Below are positions 15,656-25,200 of a stretch of DNA of 64,000 nt, in pieces; the stretch's first letter is position 1; the number at the start of each line of letters is the position of its first letter. The DNA is taken from the NCBI RefSeq assembly GCF_036192275.1, contig NZ_CP108088.1, positions 5,271,501 through 5,335,500 on the forward strand, given 5' to 3'. Made by a program: the position numbers and the translations under genes. The notes below the pieces were generated by a model, which saw nothing but the letters and a program-made list of their open reading frames with translations, ran no database searches and was not told the DNA's origin. Source of the DNA: Streptomyces sp. NBC_00250. Its GTDB lineage: Bacteria; Actinomycetota; Actinomycetes; Streptomycetales; Streptomycetaceae.

Positions 15656-17197
15656 ATGCGCGGCGACCTGGAGTGGGGCACGATCCCCGGTCTCGTCCGG
15701 GCGGCGGCCGAGCGGTACGGCGCACGGGAGGCGGTCGTCGACGGCCGCAACCGGGTCACGTACGCCGAACTCGACGAACGCGTCGAACGGGCGGCGGCGG
15801 CCTGCCTCGCCACCGGCATACGAACGGGGGACCGGGTCGCGATCTGGGCCCCCAACACGCTCGACTGGATCGTCTCCGCGCTCGGCGCGGTCACCGCCGG
15901 GGCCGTCCTCGTCCCCCTCAACACCCGCTTCAAGGGCACCGAGGCCGCCCACATCCTCCAGCGCTCCCGGGCCCGGCTGCTGTTCGTCACCGGCACCTTC
16001 CTCGGCACCTCGTACGTGGCCTCCCTGCGCCGCTCCGGGGTCGACCTGCCGGACCTGGAGAAGGTCGTGGTCCTCGGCGACACCGCGCCCGAGGAGTGGA
16101 CCACCTGGAAGGAGTTCCTCGCGGAGGGCGACGCGGTCCCGGCCGACCGGGTCCGCGCGCGGGCCGCCGCCATCGACCCCGCGGCCCCCTCCGACATCAT
16201 CTACACCTCCGGCACCACCGGCCGCCCCAAGGGCGCCGTCATCAGCCACGCCCAGAGCCTTCGCTGCTACGCGGTCTGGTCCGCACTCGCCGGCCTCCGC
16301 GAAGGCGACCGCTACCTCGTGGTCAACCCCTTCTTCCACACCTTCGGCTACAAGGCCGGCATCCTCGCCTGTCTGATGCGGGGCGCGGTGATCGTCCCCC
16401 AGTCCGTCTTCACCGTCGACACCGTCCTCGCCAACATCGCCGCCGAACGCGTCACCGTGCTGCCCGGCCCGCCCACCCTCCACCAGTCCCTCCTCGACCA
16501 CCCCGCCCGCCCCGCCCACGACCTGTCCTCGCTCCGCCTCGTCGTGACGGGCGCGGCGGTCGTCCCCCTCCGCCTGGTCGAGCGCCTCCGCACGGAGCTG
16601 GGCGTCGGCACGGTCCTCACCGCGTACGGCCTCTCCGAGGCGAGCGGCATCGTCACCATGTGCCGCCGCGAGGACCCGGCCGAGACGGTGGCCACCACAT
16701 CGGGCCGCGCGATCCCCGGCACCGAGGTCCGGGTCTCGCCGACGGGCGAGGTCCTGGTCCGCGGCCACCACGTGATGAGCGGTTACTTCGAGGACGAGGC
16801 GGAGACGGCGGCGGCGATCGACGAGGCCGGCTGGCTCCACACGGGGGACATCGGCGTCCTCGACGAGAAGGGCAACCTGCGCATCACCGACCGCCTCAAG
16901 GACATGTTCATCGTGGGCGGCTTCAACGCCTACCCCGCCGAGATCGAGCAACTCCTCGGCCTCCACCCCGACATCGCGGACGTCGCCGTCATCGGCGTCC
17001 CCGACCCGAGGCTCGGCGAGGTCGGAAAGGCCTTCGCGGTACGGAGGCCGGGGGCGAGGGTCACGGCGGACGACCTGATCGCCTGGTCGCGACGGGAGAT
17101 GGCGAACTACAAGGTGCCGAGGGAGGTCGAGTTCGTGACGGAACTCCCGAGGAACGCGAGCGGGAAGGTGGTGAAGGGGGAGCTGCGGGGCCGCTGA
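15656..17197 (+). CDS. Acyl-CoA synthetase (AMP-dependent, FadD3/FadD17-like class)
   Basis: ATP-dependent CoA ligase of 513 residues. Seen: RVTYAELDERV, the P-loop DIIYTSGTTGRPKGAVISH, AYGLSEASG, the TGD motif WLHTGDIGVLDEKGNLRITDRLKDMFIVGGFNAYPAEIE and the C-terminal catalytic lysine in ELPRNASGKVVKGEL. It would activate the carboxylate that the divergent thiolase-DUF35-hydratase operon then degrades. The start is uncertain: ATG 15656 has GGAGG five bases upstream, while the in-frame GTG 15644 would use AAGGGGAG; a reading from 15578 is rejected because it would cover both operators. Mid-length ligases of this kind in actinobacteria often act on steroid or terpenoid ring-derived acids, but the substrate cannot be read here. 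Confidence 0.9.
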   Translation: MRGDLEWGTIPGLVRAAAERYGAREAVVDGRNRVTYAELDERVERAAAACLATGIRTGDRVAIWAPNTLDWIVSALGAVTAGAVLVPLNTRFKGTEAAHILQRSRARLLFVTGTFLGTSYVASLRRSGVDLPDLEKVVVLGDTAPEEWTTWKEFLAEGDAVPADRVRARAAAIDPAAPSDIIYTSGTTGRPKGAVISHAQSLRCYAVWSALAGLREGDRYLVVNPFFHTFGYKAGILACLMRGAVIVPQSVFTVDTVLANIAAERVTVLPGPPTLHQSLLDHPARPAHDLSSLRLVVTGAAVVPLRLVERLRTELGVGTVLTAYGLSEASGIVTMCRREDPAETVATTSGRAIPGTEVRVSPTGEVLVRGHHVMSGYFEDEAETAAAIDEAGWLHTGDIGVLDEKGNLRITDRLKDMFIVGGFNAYPAEIEQLLGLHPDIADVAVIGVPDPRLGEVGKAFAVRRPGARVTADDLIAWSRREMANYKVPREVEFVTELPRNASGKVVKGELRGR

Positions 17198-17386
17198 CGT
17201 GCCGGAGGTCGCGGAGTCCGCGATCGGTCTGCCGAGGCAGCCGGTCCGCACGGTCACACGTACGCCATCGATGCGGCGCTCGCCGTCATCGCGGGCCGGC
17301 AGAGGGGGCAGGTGACGATGTACTCCTCCGACGAGGACGACCTGAGCCGGCTCTGTCCGCCCGGCGCTCGGATCAGGACCCTCTGA
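17198..17386 (+). pseudogene. Remnant of a PIN-domain protein (C-terminal end only)
   Basis: Immediately after the ligase stop, a frame of 62 codons is open and reads like the C-terminal third of a PIN-type ribonuclease: HTYAIDAALAVIAGRQRG, then QVTMYSSDEDDLSRLC, then a short strand ending RIRTL before TGA at 17384. The Asp of YAIDAALA and the TSDxDDL-like SSDEDDL correspond to conserved PIN acidic and strand positions. No start codon with a ribosome binding site and no N-terminal domain exist, so this looks like a truncated gene left at the edge of the ligase block. The assignment rests on motif resemblance alone. Confidence 0.5.
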
Positions 17387-18806
17387 GCAGAACCACGATC
17401 CCCTCCGACTCCCGCACCACCCGCCACCCCCGTTCCCCGGCCCGCCGCACCACACGGTCGACCGCGTCGGCGGGGTACGAGTCCCGGACGTCCGCCACGA
17501 TCCAGTCCACCGCCGGACGGCGGTCGAGCACCCCGTCCGCGACCAGGTGCACGGTCGCCCGGTCGGTCAGATGCGGGGCGAGACTGTTGCTCGCCGCGAC
17601 CCGGGCCCCGTCGGGCACCAGCTCCAGGGCCTGCCGGGCGGCGGCCTCGCGGGGGCCGTCGCGCCAGAAACCGGGGGTGGCGAGGGAGCCGAGGGGCTGG
17701 AAGGGAAGCATGAGGAGGGCGGTGACGAGCGGAAGGACCACGGGGACGCCGGCCATCGGCAGCCGTGCGGCCACCGGGAGGGGGAGCGGCAGCCGTATCC
17801 GCAGCCGTGCGCCCCTCCTCAGCGCGTCCACCAGGGCCGCGAAGGCGATCGGCACCAGCACCGCCGAATAGTGCAGCCCCGGCTCCCAGTGCGCCGGATT
17901 GGCCGAGGTGAACCGCCAGGCCAGGGTGGGCAACAGCAGCAGGGCCAGCGGGCTGCGCAGCACGAGCCCGCCGGTCGCGGCGAGCAGCGCCAGCACGGTC
18001 AGCGACTTCACCGGCCAGCCGTCGAGGAGCCCGTACGCCCCGGAGGCCTGGCTCAGGTACACGTACCGCCCGTCCGCCGCGAACGCCGGGATCACCCCGT
18101 ACACGATCAGGAACATGCCGAGCACGGACCCGGCGGCGAGGACGAGACCCGTGCGCCGGTCCTGCCGCGTGAGCAGCAGCCCGAACACGGCCGCCGTCGC
18201 CCCCAGGTCCTCCTTCACCAGGAGCAGCGCGGCCGCCCAGCAGGCGGCGGCCCGGGTCCGCCCGTCGAGGTACGCGCGGCAGGCGAGGGCGAGCAGCGGT
18301 ACGGCGAAGGCGACCTCGTGGAAGTCGAAGCCGAGCAGCGCCTGCGTCCCCCAGCCGAGCCCGCACGCCGTCCCGATCGCCAGCGGGGCGAACCGGCGGT
18401 CCGGCAGGTGCCGTCGGGCGGCGCGGGCGATCACGTACACCCCGAGGGCGACCAGCGCGGCCTGCGCGACCAGGAGCGTCTCGACGCGGGGGACGAGGCG
18501 GTAGACCGGTCCGAGGAGGGCCAGGACCGGATGGAAGTGGTCGCCGAGCAGCGGATACGCGTCCCCCGCGAACCCGGCCGGGGCCGTCGCGGCCCGGATC
18601 TCCGAGGCCGGCAACCGCCCCTCCGACCACGCGCGGACCGCCTGCCCGAAGATCCCCAGGTCGTAGCCGGTCGTCCGGAAGCGGGCGTGCTCGCGCAGGG
18701 CGAGGGCCGCGTACAGGACGAAGAAGACGGCGGAGAGGACGGCGGGGGCGGTACGGAAGCCCGTGGAGCGGCGTACGACGGTCGGGGGAGTGGTGATCAC
18801 AGCCAT
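17373..18806 (-). CDS. DUF2079 polytopic membrane protein
   Basis: A 477-residue integral membrane protein with about nine to ten hydrophobic helices. N-terminal features match the DUF2079 family: AALALREHARFRTTGYDLGIFGQAVRAWSEG, then GDHFHPVLALLGPVYRLVP, both resembling the extracytoplasmic loop of GT-C glycosyltransferases. The C-terminal region after the last helix is soluble (VPDGARVAASNSLAPHLTDRATVHLV ... VDWIVADVRD). It may transfer a sugar from a lipid carrier; the family is not biochemically settled. ATG at 18806 was chosen as the last start before the first helix. It is divergent from the response regulator, and CCTGAG repeats and two GTGATCAC palindromes lie in the shared region. 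It overlaps the PIN remnant at the 3' end by 14 bases. Confidence 0.8.
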   Translation of the reverse strand: MAVITTPPTVVRRSTGFRTAPAVLSAVFFVLYAALALREHARFRTTGYDLGIFGQAVRAWSEGRLPASEIRAATAPAGFAGDAYPLLGDHFHPVLALLGPVYRLVPRVETLLVAQAALVALGVYVIARAARRHLPDRRFAPLAIGTACGLGWGTQALLGFDFHEVAFAVPLLALACRAYLDGRTRAAACWAAALLLVKEDLGATAAVFGLLLTRQDRRTGLVLAAGSVLGMFLIVYGVIPAFAADGRYVYLSQASGAYGLLDGWPVKSLTVLALLAATGGLVLRSPLALLLLPTLAWRFTSANPAHWEPGLHYSAVLVPIAFAALVDALRRGARLRIRLPLPLPVAARLPMAGVPVVLPLVTALLMLPFQPLGSLATPGFWRDGPREAAARQALELVPDGARVAASNSLAPHLTDRATVHLVADGVLDRRPAVDWIVADVRDSYPADAVDRVVRRAGERGWRVVRESEGIVVLLRGS

Positions 18807-18828
18807 GACGGGACCCTCGGTGATCACC

Positions 18829-18856
18829 CCTGAGCGGGCCCTGAGGAAGCCTGAGG
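18829..18856 (+). promoter_or_regulatory. Three tandem CCTGAG repeats, response-regulator binding site
   Basis: CCTGAG begins at 18829, 18840 and 18850, a spacing of 11 and 10 bases, i.e. one helical turn each; the last two extend to CCTGAGGA. Such phased direct repeats are the usual target of OmpR-type response regulators. They lie 45-70 bases before the response regulator start (18901) and 23 bases upstream of the divergent DUF2079 start, so autoregulation and control of both genes are likely. Confidence 0.65.
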
Positions 18857-18900
18857 ATTCCTTCAGCCCCGGTGCCGTCGGCCCGGCGATACTCGACGCC

Positions 18901-19578
18901 ATGCGCGTACTGGTGATCGAGGACGAGGAGAGGATCGCCGCGTCCCTGCGGCGCGGCCTCTCCGCCGTCGGATACACGGTCGACGTCGCCCACGACGGCG
19001 TCACCGGACTGCACCTGGCCCGGGAGCACCGCTACGCGGCCGTCCTCCTCGACATCATGCTGCCCGGCCTCAACGGCTACCAGGTCTGCTCCCGGCTCCG
19101 CGCCGAGGACAACGACGTGCCGGTGATGATGCTCACCGCCAAGAACGGCGAGTACGACGAGGCCGAGGGCCTCGACACCGGCGCCGACGACTACCTCGCC
19201 AAGCCCTTCTCGTACGTCGTCCTGGAGGCCCGGCTCCGCGCCCTGCTGCGCCGGGGCGGGGCCCGCACCCGTACCGTCCTGGAGTGCGGCGACCTGTGGC
19301 TCGACCCGGCCCGCAGGGCGTGCGGCCGGGGAGCGACCGTGATCCCGCTGACCCCGAAGGAGTTCGCGGTGCTGCACTGCCTGCTGCTGAGGCTCGACGA
19401 GGTCGTGCCGACGCTCGACGTCCTCGACGAGGTGTGGTCGGCGGACTTCACCGGCGACCCGAACATCGTGCACGTCTACATCAGCGCGGTACGGAGGAAG
19501 ATCGACGCCCCCTTCGGGACGGAGACGATCGAGACGGTGCGGGGTGCGGGGTATCGGGTGGTGGGTGTACGTGGCTGA
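18901..19578 (+). CDS. OmpR-family response regulator
   Basis: A 225-residue transcription factor: receiver domain (residues 1-115) with acidic pocket E7-D8, phospho-acceptor D51 in LLDIMLPG, conserved T in MMLTAK and K in LAKPFSY; and a winged-helix DNA-binding domain from about 130 (LTPKEFAVLHCLLLRLDEVVP ... NIVHVYISAVRRKID ... VRGAGYRVVG). It is the partner of the overlapping histidine kinase. ATG is taken as the start because an ATACT box lies about seven bases upstream and no ribosome binding site is visible, suggesting a leaderless message. Three phased CCTGAG repeats upstream are its probable binding site. The layout resembles CutRS-type systems of Streptomyces, but the kinase differs. 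Confidence 0.92.
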   Translation: MRVLVIEDEERIAASLRRGLSAVGYTVDVAHDGVTGLHLAREHRYAAVLLDIMLPGLNGYQVCSRLRAEDNDVPVMMLTAKNGEYDEAEGLDTGADDYLAKPFSYVVLEARLRALLRRGGARTRTVLECGDLWLDPARRACGRGATVIPLTPKEFAVLHCLLLRLDEVVPTLDVLDEVWSADFTGDPNIVHVYISAVRRKIDAPFGTETIETVRGAGYRVVGVRG

Positions 19579-21637
19579 GCTCGGGAGACGGTACCGGCCG
19601 GTCTGGGCATCGGGACTCGTGGCCACCCTCGTCGTCGCGGCGGCGGTGTGCGCACTGGAGTACGCGGACCGGAGGGCCGGCCCGCGCTCACCGGTCATCG
19701 CCGTCCTCATCCGCGACGACCGCGTCGGCCCGCAGGTGGAACTGCTCACCGACATCGGCCCGTGGGTCGGGATGCTGTGCGTCGCCGCGGCCTGCTGGCT
19801 GGCCGGGGCCGGTCGGCGCACGGCGGTACGGCTCCGCACCACCGGGGCCGCCGCCGTGACCTCGGGCGCCCTGTTCGCGACGTACTGCGCGTGGCTCGCC
19901 CGGGAGAACCCCGTCAAGCCGTGGCTCGTCGCGGAGGAGGCCTTCCGCTGGGGCCTGATGTTCATCGGACCCTCCGCGGGCCTCCTGACGGCGGCGGTCG
20001 TGTGGACGACGCTCGGCAGCGGCGCGGGCCGGCTCCCGTACCGCAGCCGCACGGTCCTGGCGGCGGCGACCACGACCGGCGGACTGTTCGCGGTGGCCAT
20101 CGAGGTACTGAGACGGGCACAGCCGGAGTTCCAGGAACCCGGCAACGACGTGTACTGGATCATGCTGACCACGGGTGCGCCCCTCGTCGCGCTGCTCACC
20201 GGCGTACTCGTCCACGTCACGGCGACGCACTCGCTCCGCCCCGTCGAGGCGATCCGGGCCGAACTCGCCGACATCACCGGCCAGTCGCTCGACCGGCGGG
20301 TCCCCGTCCCGCCGACGGACGACGTGATCGCCCGCCTCGCGATCACCACCAACGACACCCTCGACCGCCTCGAACAGGCCTCGGCGCGGCAGCAGCAGTT
20401 CGTGGCCGACGCCGCCCACGAACTCCGCAGCCCGCTCGCGGCCCTGCGCGCCCAGCTGGAGACGTCCCTGCGCCACCCGGACTGGGTCGCCGACTGGCCG
20501 ACGGCGATGGCCGAGGCGGCGGACGACGTCGTACGGCTCCAGACGCTCGCCGACGACCTGCTGCTCCTCGCGAGCCACCGGGCCACGGCGCCGCCCCGCG
20601 AGACGGTCGACCTGGCGGCCCTCGCCGAGGACCTGGTCCGCGAACACCAGCACCTGCCGGACGCGACCGGACTCGTGGTGACCTGCGAGGCCCCGGCCCC
20701 GGCGCTCGTCGACGGCAACGCGACCCGGCTGGAGCGCCTGCTCCGCAACCTCCTGGCGAACGCCTGCCGTCACGCGGAGTCGGAGGTGACGGTCACCGTC
20801 ACCGTCACGGCGCCCGCCACCGTCACCCTGACCGTGGCGGACGACGGCCCCGGCATCCCGCCCGCCGACCGCTCCCGCGTCTTCGACCGCTTCACCCGCC
20901 TCGACGCCTCCCGCACCCGCACATCGGGCGGCGCGGGCCTGGGCCTCCCCATCGCCCGCGACATCGCCGCGGACCACGCGGGCACCCTGACCATCGAGGA
21001 CGCGGCACGGGGGGCGCTCCTGGTGGCCCGCTTCCCGGAGGGACACTCCCTCGGCCGGACGGCATCCGAAGCGGGGGCCGCGCTCCCCGGTCCCGAACCG
21101 GAGCCCGTGCGGCGGCCCTTGACCCGGAACCGGACCATCGGCCTTGCGCTCGCCCTCTCGGCAGCGCTCACCGTCGGTCTCACCGCCTGGGCCGCGCGGG
21201 ATACCCGCCCCTGGGACGTCTCGTGCGAACCGGACCTGGCCCACGAGGAGTACGTCCCCGCCGCGATGAGCCGCCTCGCCTACGCGAAGGTGGAGAAGCC
21301 CGTCAGCTTCGTGCCGGACGGAGGCATCGGAATCCAACGGGTCCGCCTCCGTGTCCTGCACCCGCTGAAGGGCGAGGTCCCCACGACGCTCACCCTCGCC
21401 CAGGGCGTGGGCGTGGATCCCCGGGGCGGGTACACGAGCAGCGATCCTCTGAACCCGGTCCTCGTTCCCGGCCGCACCTATGTCGTCGGCTACGACCAGG
21501 ACCCAGCCGATGTCGACGGCGTCGGCTGGACGAGCTACGCGAAACAGGAACCGGCCACATCCCTGCCCCGCTGGAGGTCGTACGTGGCCGAGGGAGCGGT
21601 GGCCCCACGGGACCCGCGGTGCGACGCCCCGATGTGA
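19571..21637 (+). CDS. Sensor histidine kinase with extra C-terminal membrane helix and extracytoplasmic domain
   Basis: About 688 residues. Order: several N-terminal membrane helices (first about residues 10-30, then near 60-80, 90-110, 130-150, 165-180 and 200-220), HAMP-like linker (RPVEAIRAELADITGQSLDRRVPVPPTDD), HisKA domain with H283 in ADAAHELRSPLAALRAQLE, ATPase domain with LLRNLLANACRH, VADDGPGIPPADRSRVFDRF and GGAGLGLPIAR. After the ATPase domain a further hydrophobic helix (about 522-543) leads to about 140 residues outside the membrane: LKGEVPTTLTLAQGVGV, LVPGRTYVVGYDQDP and two cysteines. Typical kinases end at the ATPase domain. The GTG start at 19571 overlaps the response regulator by eight bases; GTG 19565 or 19544 are alternatives. 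Confidence 0.88.
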   Translation: MAELGRRYRPVWASGLVATLVVAAAVCALEYADRRAGPRSPVIAVLIRDDRVGPQVELLTDIGPWVGMLCVAAACWLAGAGRRTAVRLRTTGAAAVTSGALFATYCAWLARENPVKPWLVAEEAFRWGLMFIGPSAGLLTAAVVWTTLGSGAGRLPYRSRTVLAAATTTGGLFAVAIEVLRRAQPEFQEPGNDVYWIMLTTGAPLVALLTGVLVHVTATHSLRPVEAIRAELADITGQSLDRRVPVPPTDDVIARLAITTNDTLDRLEQASARQQQFVADAAHELRSPLAALRAQLETSLRHPDWVADWPTAMAEAADDVVRLQTLADDLLLLASHRATAPPRETVDLAALAEDLVREHQHLPDATGLVVTCEAPAPALVDGNATRLERLLRNLLANACRHAESEVTVTVTVTAPATVTLTVADDGPGIPPADRSRVFDRFTRLDASRTRTSGGAGLGLPIARDIAADHAGTLTIEDAARGALLVARFPEGHSLGRTASEAGAALPGPEPEPVRRPLTRNRTIGLALALSAALTVGLTAWAARDTRPWDVSCEPDLAHEEYVPAAMSRLAYAKVEKPVSFVPDGGIGIQRVRLRVLHPLKGEVPTTLTLAQGVGVDPRGGYTSSDPLNPVLVPGRTYVVGYDQDPADVDGVGWTSYAKQEPATSLPRWRSYVAEGAVAPRDPRCDAPM

Positions 21638-21676
21638 GGGACCGTCCGGTCGAGGTCGAGGGCCCGGACGCACGCC

Positions 21677-21706
21677 GAAGGGGCCGGGCAGCTGCCCGGC
21701 CCCTTC
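21677..21706. terminator. Perfect 30-base palindromic terminator between kinase gene and afsS
   Basis: Arms GAAGGGGCCGGGCAG and CTGCCCGGCCCCTTC abut without a loop and are perfectly complementary. It lies 40 bases after the kinase stop and 168 bases beyond the afsS stop, so it can serve both convergent transcripts. Confidence 0.75.
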
Positions 21707-21874
21707 ACTTGCGGTGGTCCGATCGCGTTGCTCACGGGACCTGCCCGGACGGATCCCCCCTGGTTCCGTCCCGGGTGCCCCCGGTTCCGTGTGCCCCCCG
21801 TCGACCGGACCTCCCTGGTGGGCCGCGGCGGCTCCCCCGAAGTCGCCGCCGCGACCGCTCCCCGTCGGGAGTGG

Positions 21875-22063
21875 CTAGTTGGCCGGCTCGGACGTGATGT
21901 GGAGGTTCTCGGCGGGTCCGTCGCCGAGGACCTTGTCCGCGATCGCGTCTGCCGGCTCGGAGGTGATGTGCAGGTTCTTCGTGCCGATCTTGTCGGTCTC
22001 CGTGCCGGTGATGTGCAGGTTCTCCGGCGTGACGACCGGGTTGGTGGCGTCGATGTCGCCCAT
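21875..22063 (-). CDS. afsS: AfsS: small sigma-like regulator of secondary metabolism
   Basis: A 62-residue protein with the AfsS hallmark of three short repeats: TPENLHIT (residues 12-19), TKNLHIT (28-34) and AENLHIT (51-57), the last two followed by SEPA. In S. coelicolor afsS is switched on by phosphorylated AfsR and stimulates antibiotic production by an unknown mechanism; the downstream position here, 223 bases after afsR in the same direction, fits that established circuit. ATG at 22063 has GAGGGGATC upstream; a longer reading of 104 codons is rejected because it lacks a ribosome binding site and would cover the promoter. The repeat consensus (NLHIT) differs in wording from the S. coelicolor protein as I remember it. 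Confidence 0.85.
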   Translation of the reverse strand: MGDIDATNPVVTPENLHITGTETDKIGTKNLHITSEPADAIADKVLGDGPAENLHITSEPAN

Positions 22064-22160
22064 GCTGATCCCCTCGTGGTGGATGGCTTCGCGTGCTGGT
22101 GGGTGGAGCCCGTCCGGCTGTTCCCCCGTGGACGGCCGAACGGGCTCCTCAGGGTCGCTC

Positions 22161-22190
22161 ACCCTAGTGCGTGGGGGTGACGACCTCACC
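22161..22190 (-). promoter_or_regulatory. Putative AfsR-dependent afsS promoter
   Basis: On the minus strand TAGGGT (22166-22161) is a plausible -10 box about 98 bases before afsS; no good -35 hexamer exists 17 bases upstream (GTGAGG at 22189-22184), as expected for a promoter that needs the activator AfsR. The position is inferred from the known afsS regulation; no AfsR site can be defined from sequence alone. Confidence 0.4.
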
Positions 22191-22286
22191 GGCGACCCGT
22201 CTGCCCCCCGACGCGGCGGATCGTTGAGGACAACTCTGCCGGGTGGCGATAAACGAATGCTGAACGCCGCCGGGACGGGTATGCGG

Positions 22287-25200
22287 TCAGGCGGCGGCCA
22301 CGGGGGCCAGCAGGGCCCTGACCTCGGATGCTTCCGGAACCGACAACTCCTCGTAGATGTCCAGGGCTTCCCGCCAGCAGACCTGGGCCCGCCCCGACTG
22401 CCCTATGCCGTGCAGCGCCCGCCCGAGGACGGTCAGGACGTTCCCGCGTCGCCAGTCGCCGCCGATGCCCCGGAGCACGGTGAGGGCCTTCTCCGCCCCC
22501 GCGGCCGCGGCCCCGTACCGACGGGCCGCGATGTCGACCTCGGCGATGCGGAACAGCGTCATGCCCTCCCACAGCCGCTGGCGGCTGTCGACGAACACGG
22601 CGAGTGCCTCGCGGAGTTGTTCGCCGGCGTCCTCCAGTCGACCGCTCTCGGTGAGGGCGAGGCCGAGCGCGTAGCGCCCGTTGGCGCCCTTGAGGGCGTG
22701 CCCCATCTCGTCGTACATGTCCGCTCCCTGCTGGGCCATGCGGACGGCGTCGGCCGTGCGGCCCGTGGCCAGATGGATGCGGGACAGATTGCAGAGAGCG
22801 GCGGCCTCGCCGGCGCGGTCCTCTGCGTCGCGGAACCCGGAGATGGCCAGGCTGAGGTGCTTGTCCGCGTCCTCGTACCGCGCCTGGTAGTGCGCTATGG
22901 CGCCCCTGGCGTTCAGGGCCCAGCAGATGGGCAGCGGGTCGTCGACGGAGCGCGCCATGCGGACGACCTCGTCGGCCTCCTGGTCGGCCTGGTCGAAGCG
23001 GCCCTGGTAATGGTGGACGTACGCCAGCGTGTTGGCGGCGCGGCCCTCGGCGCGGACATCGCCGGCCGTGCTCGCCGCGTCCCGCAGCACCGTGGCCACC
23101 GTCTCGTACTCGCGGGAGTTCGCGCCCGACTCCGCCAGGTCCAGGGACGCCCACAGGAGGTCCACCGCTCGGCGGAGGGTTCCCGGGGCCGCCGCGGACT
23201 GGCGGACGCAGGCCAGGAGGCAGTTCGCCTCGGCGTAGAGCCAGTCCTGGGCCGTGTGGCGGTCGGTGAAGGTGAGGCCCTCGTGGGTGGTGGGTTCCAG
23301 GTGGTCGACGAGGCGGTCGCCGGGGCGTTCGATCGCGTAGACCCGCGCCGCCGTCGACAGGTAGAAGTCCAGGAGCCGGGAGAGCGCCGCCTCCTTCTCC
23401 GACGGCGGCTGCTCGTCGCGGTCCGCGCACGCACGCGCGTAGAGCCGGACCAGGTCGTGGTACCGGTACCGGCCGGGTGCCGCCGACTCCAGGAGGGATG
23501 TGTCGACGAGGGCCTCCAGGAGGTCCTCCGTGTCCCAGAGCGACAGGTCCAGGACGGCCGCGGCCGCCGCGAGGGAGATGTCCGGGCCGTCCGCGAGGCC
23601 GAGCAGACGGAACGCGCGCGCCTGCGCCGGTTCCAGCTGCCCGTAGCCGAGTTCGAACGTCGCCTTCACCGCGAGGTCGCCCGCCTGGAGCTCGTCCAGG
23701 CGCCGCCGCGAGTCCGCCAGCTTCGCCGCCAGGACCGAGACCGTCCAGGTGCGGCGGGCCGCGAGCCGGGACGCGGCGATGCGGATGGCCAGGGGCAGGA
23801 AACCGCAGGCCGCGACGACGTCGAGGGCCGCCTCCCGTTCCGCCTGGACCCGCTCCTCGCCGACGATCCGGGTGAAGAGCTGGAGTGCCTCCTCCGGGGA
23901 CATCACATCGAGGTCCACCAGGTGCGCACCGGCCAGGTCCACCATTCGGATCCGGCTGGTGACGAGGGCCGCGCAGCCCGCCGTACCGGGAAGCAGCGGG
24001 CGGATCTGGGCGGCGTCACGGGCGTTGTCCAGGAGGACCAGGACCCGGCGTCCGTCGAGAGTGGAGCGGTACAGCGCCGCCCGGTCGTCGAGCGAGTCGG
24101 GGATGGCCGAGTCCGGGGTGCCGAGCGCGCGGAGGAAGGAGCCCAGGACGGTCTCGGTCGCCGCCGCGCGGGAGCCCGCGCCCTGGAGGTCCACGTACAG
24201 CTGCCCGTCCGGGAAGTGCCGTCTCGCCTCGTGCGCGACGTGAACGGCCAGCGTCGTCTTGCCGACCCCGCCGATGCCCGCGAGCGCCGAGACGGCCATG
24301 ACGTGGCCCTCGGCGGTGGCGAGCCGGTCGCCGAGTTCCCGTACGAAGGCGGCGCGGCCCGTGAAGTCCGGGACGGTCGCGGGGAGTTGGGCGGGGCGGG
24401 CGACGGGTGCGGCGGCCGGGGCGGCCTCCTCGACCGGGCGGGCGAGTTCGGCGTCGGCCTGCAGGATGCGCTGCTGGAGCCGGGAGAGTTCGGGGGTGGG
24501 GTCGACGCCGAGTTCGTCGGCGAGCAGCCGGCGGGTGTCGGCGTACACGGCGAGCGCCTCGGCCTGCCGTCCGCTGCGGTACAGCGCGAGCATCAGCAGC
24601 TCGCGGAGCCGCTCGCGCAGCGGGTGCGCGGCGGTGAGCGCGGTCAGCTCGGACACGGCCTCCGCGTGCGCGCCGACCTCCAGGTCGATGTCGAGGCGGG
24701 TCTCCAGGAGCGTGAGCCGCCACTCCTCCAGGCGGGTCCGCTGCGTCTCGGCGTACGGCCCCGGTACGGAGGCCAGCACCTCGCCGTCCCACAGGTCGAG
24801 CGCCTCGGCGAGCCGGTCGCGGGCACCGGCCCGGTCCCCGGCGGCGCGCAGCTTCTCGGCCTCGGCGCCGAGTTCCTGGGCGGTGGCGACGTCGAGGGCG
24901 GCGGCGGAGGTGCGCAGGGCGTACCCGCCGGACTCGCTGACGAGGACCTTGGGGCCGAGTGCCTTGCGGAGCCGGGAGGCGTACGTCCGTACGGCCGCGA
25001 GGGCCTGCGAGGGCGACTCCTCGCCCCAGAGGGCGTCGATCAGCTCGGAGGCGGTGGCGGTGCGCCCGCCGCGGAGGAGCAGGGCGGCGAGCAGGGCCCG
25101 CTGCTGGGGCGACCCGGTGGGTACGGGTTCGTCGTCGCGCCAGGCGCGGACGGGCCCGAGCACGGCGAAGCGGAGGAGTCCGGGGGCGGTGACGTCGGTG

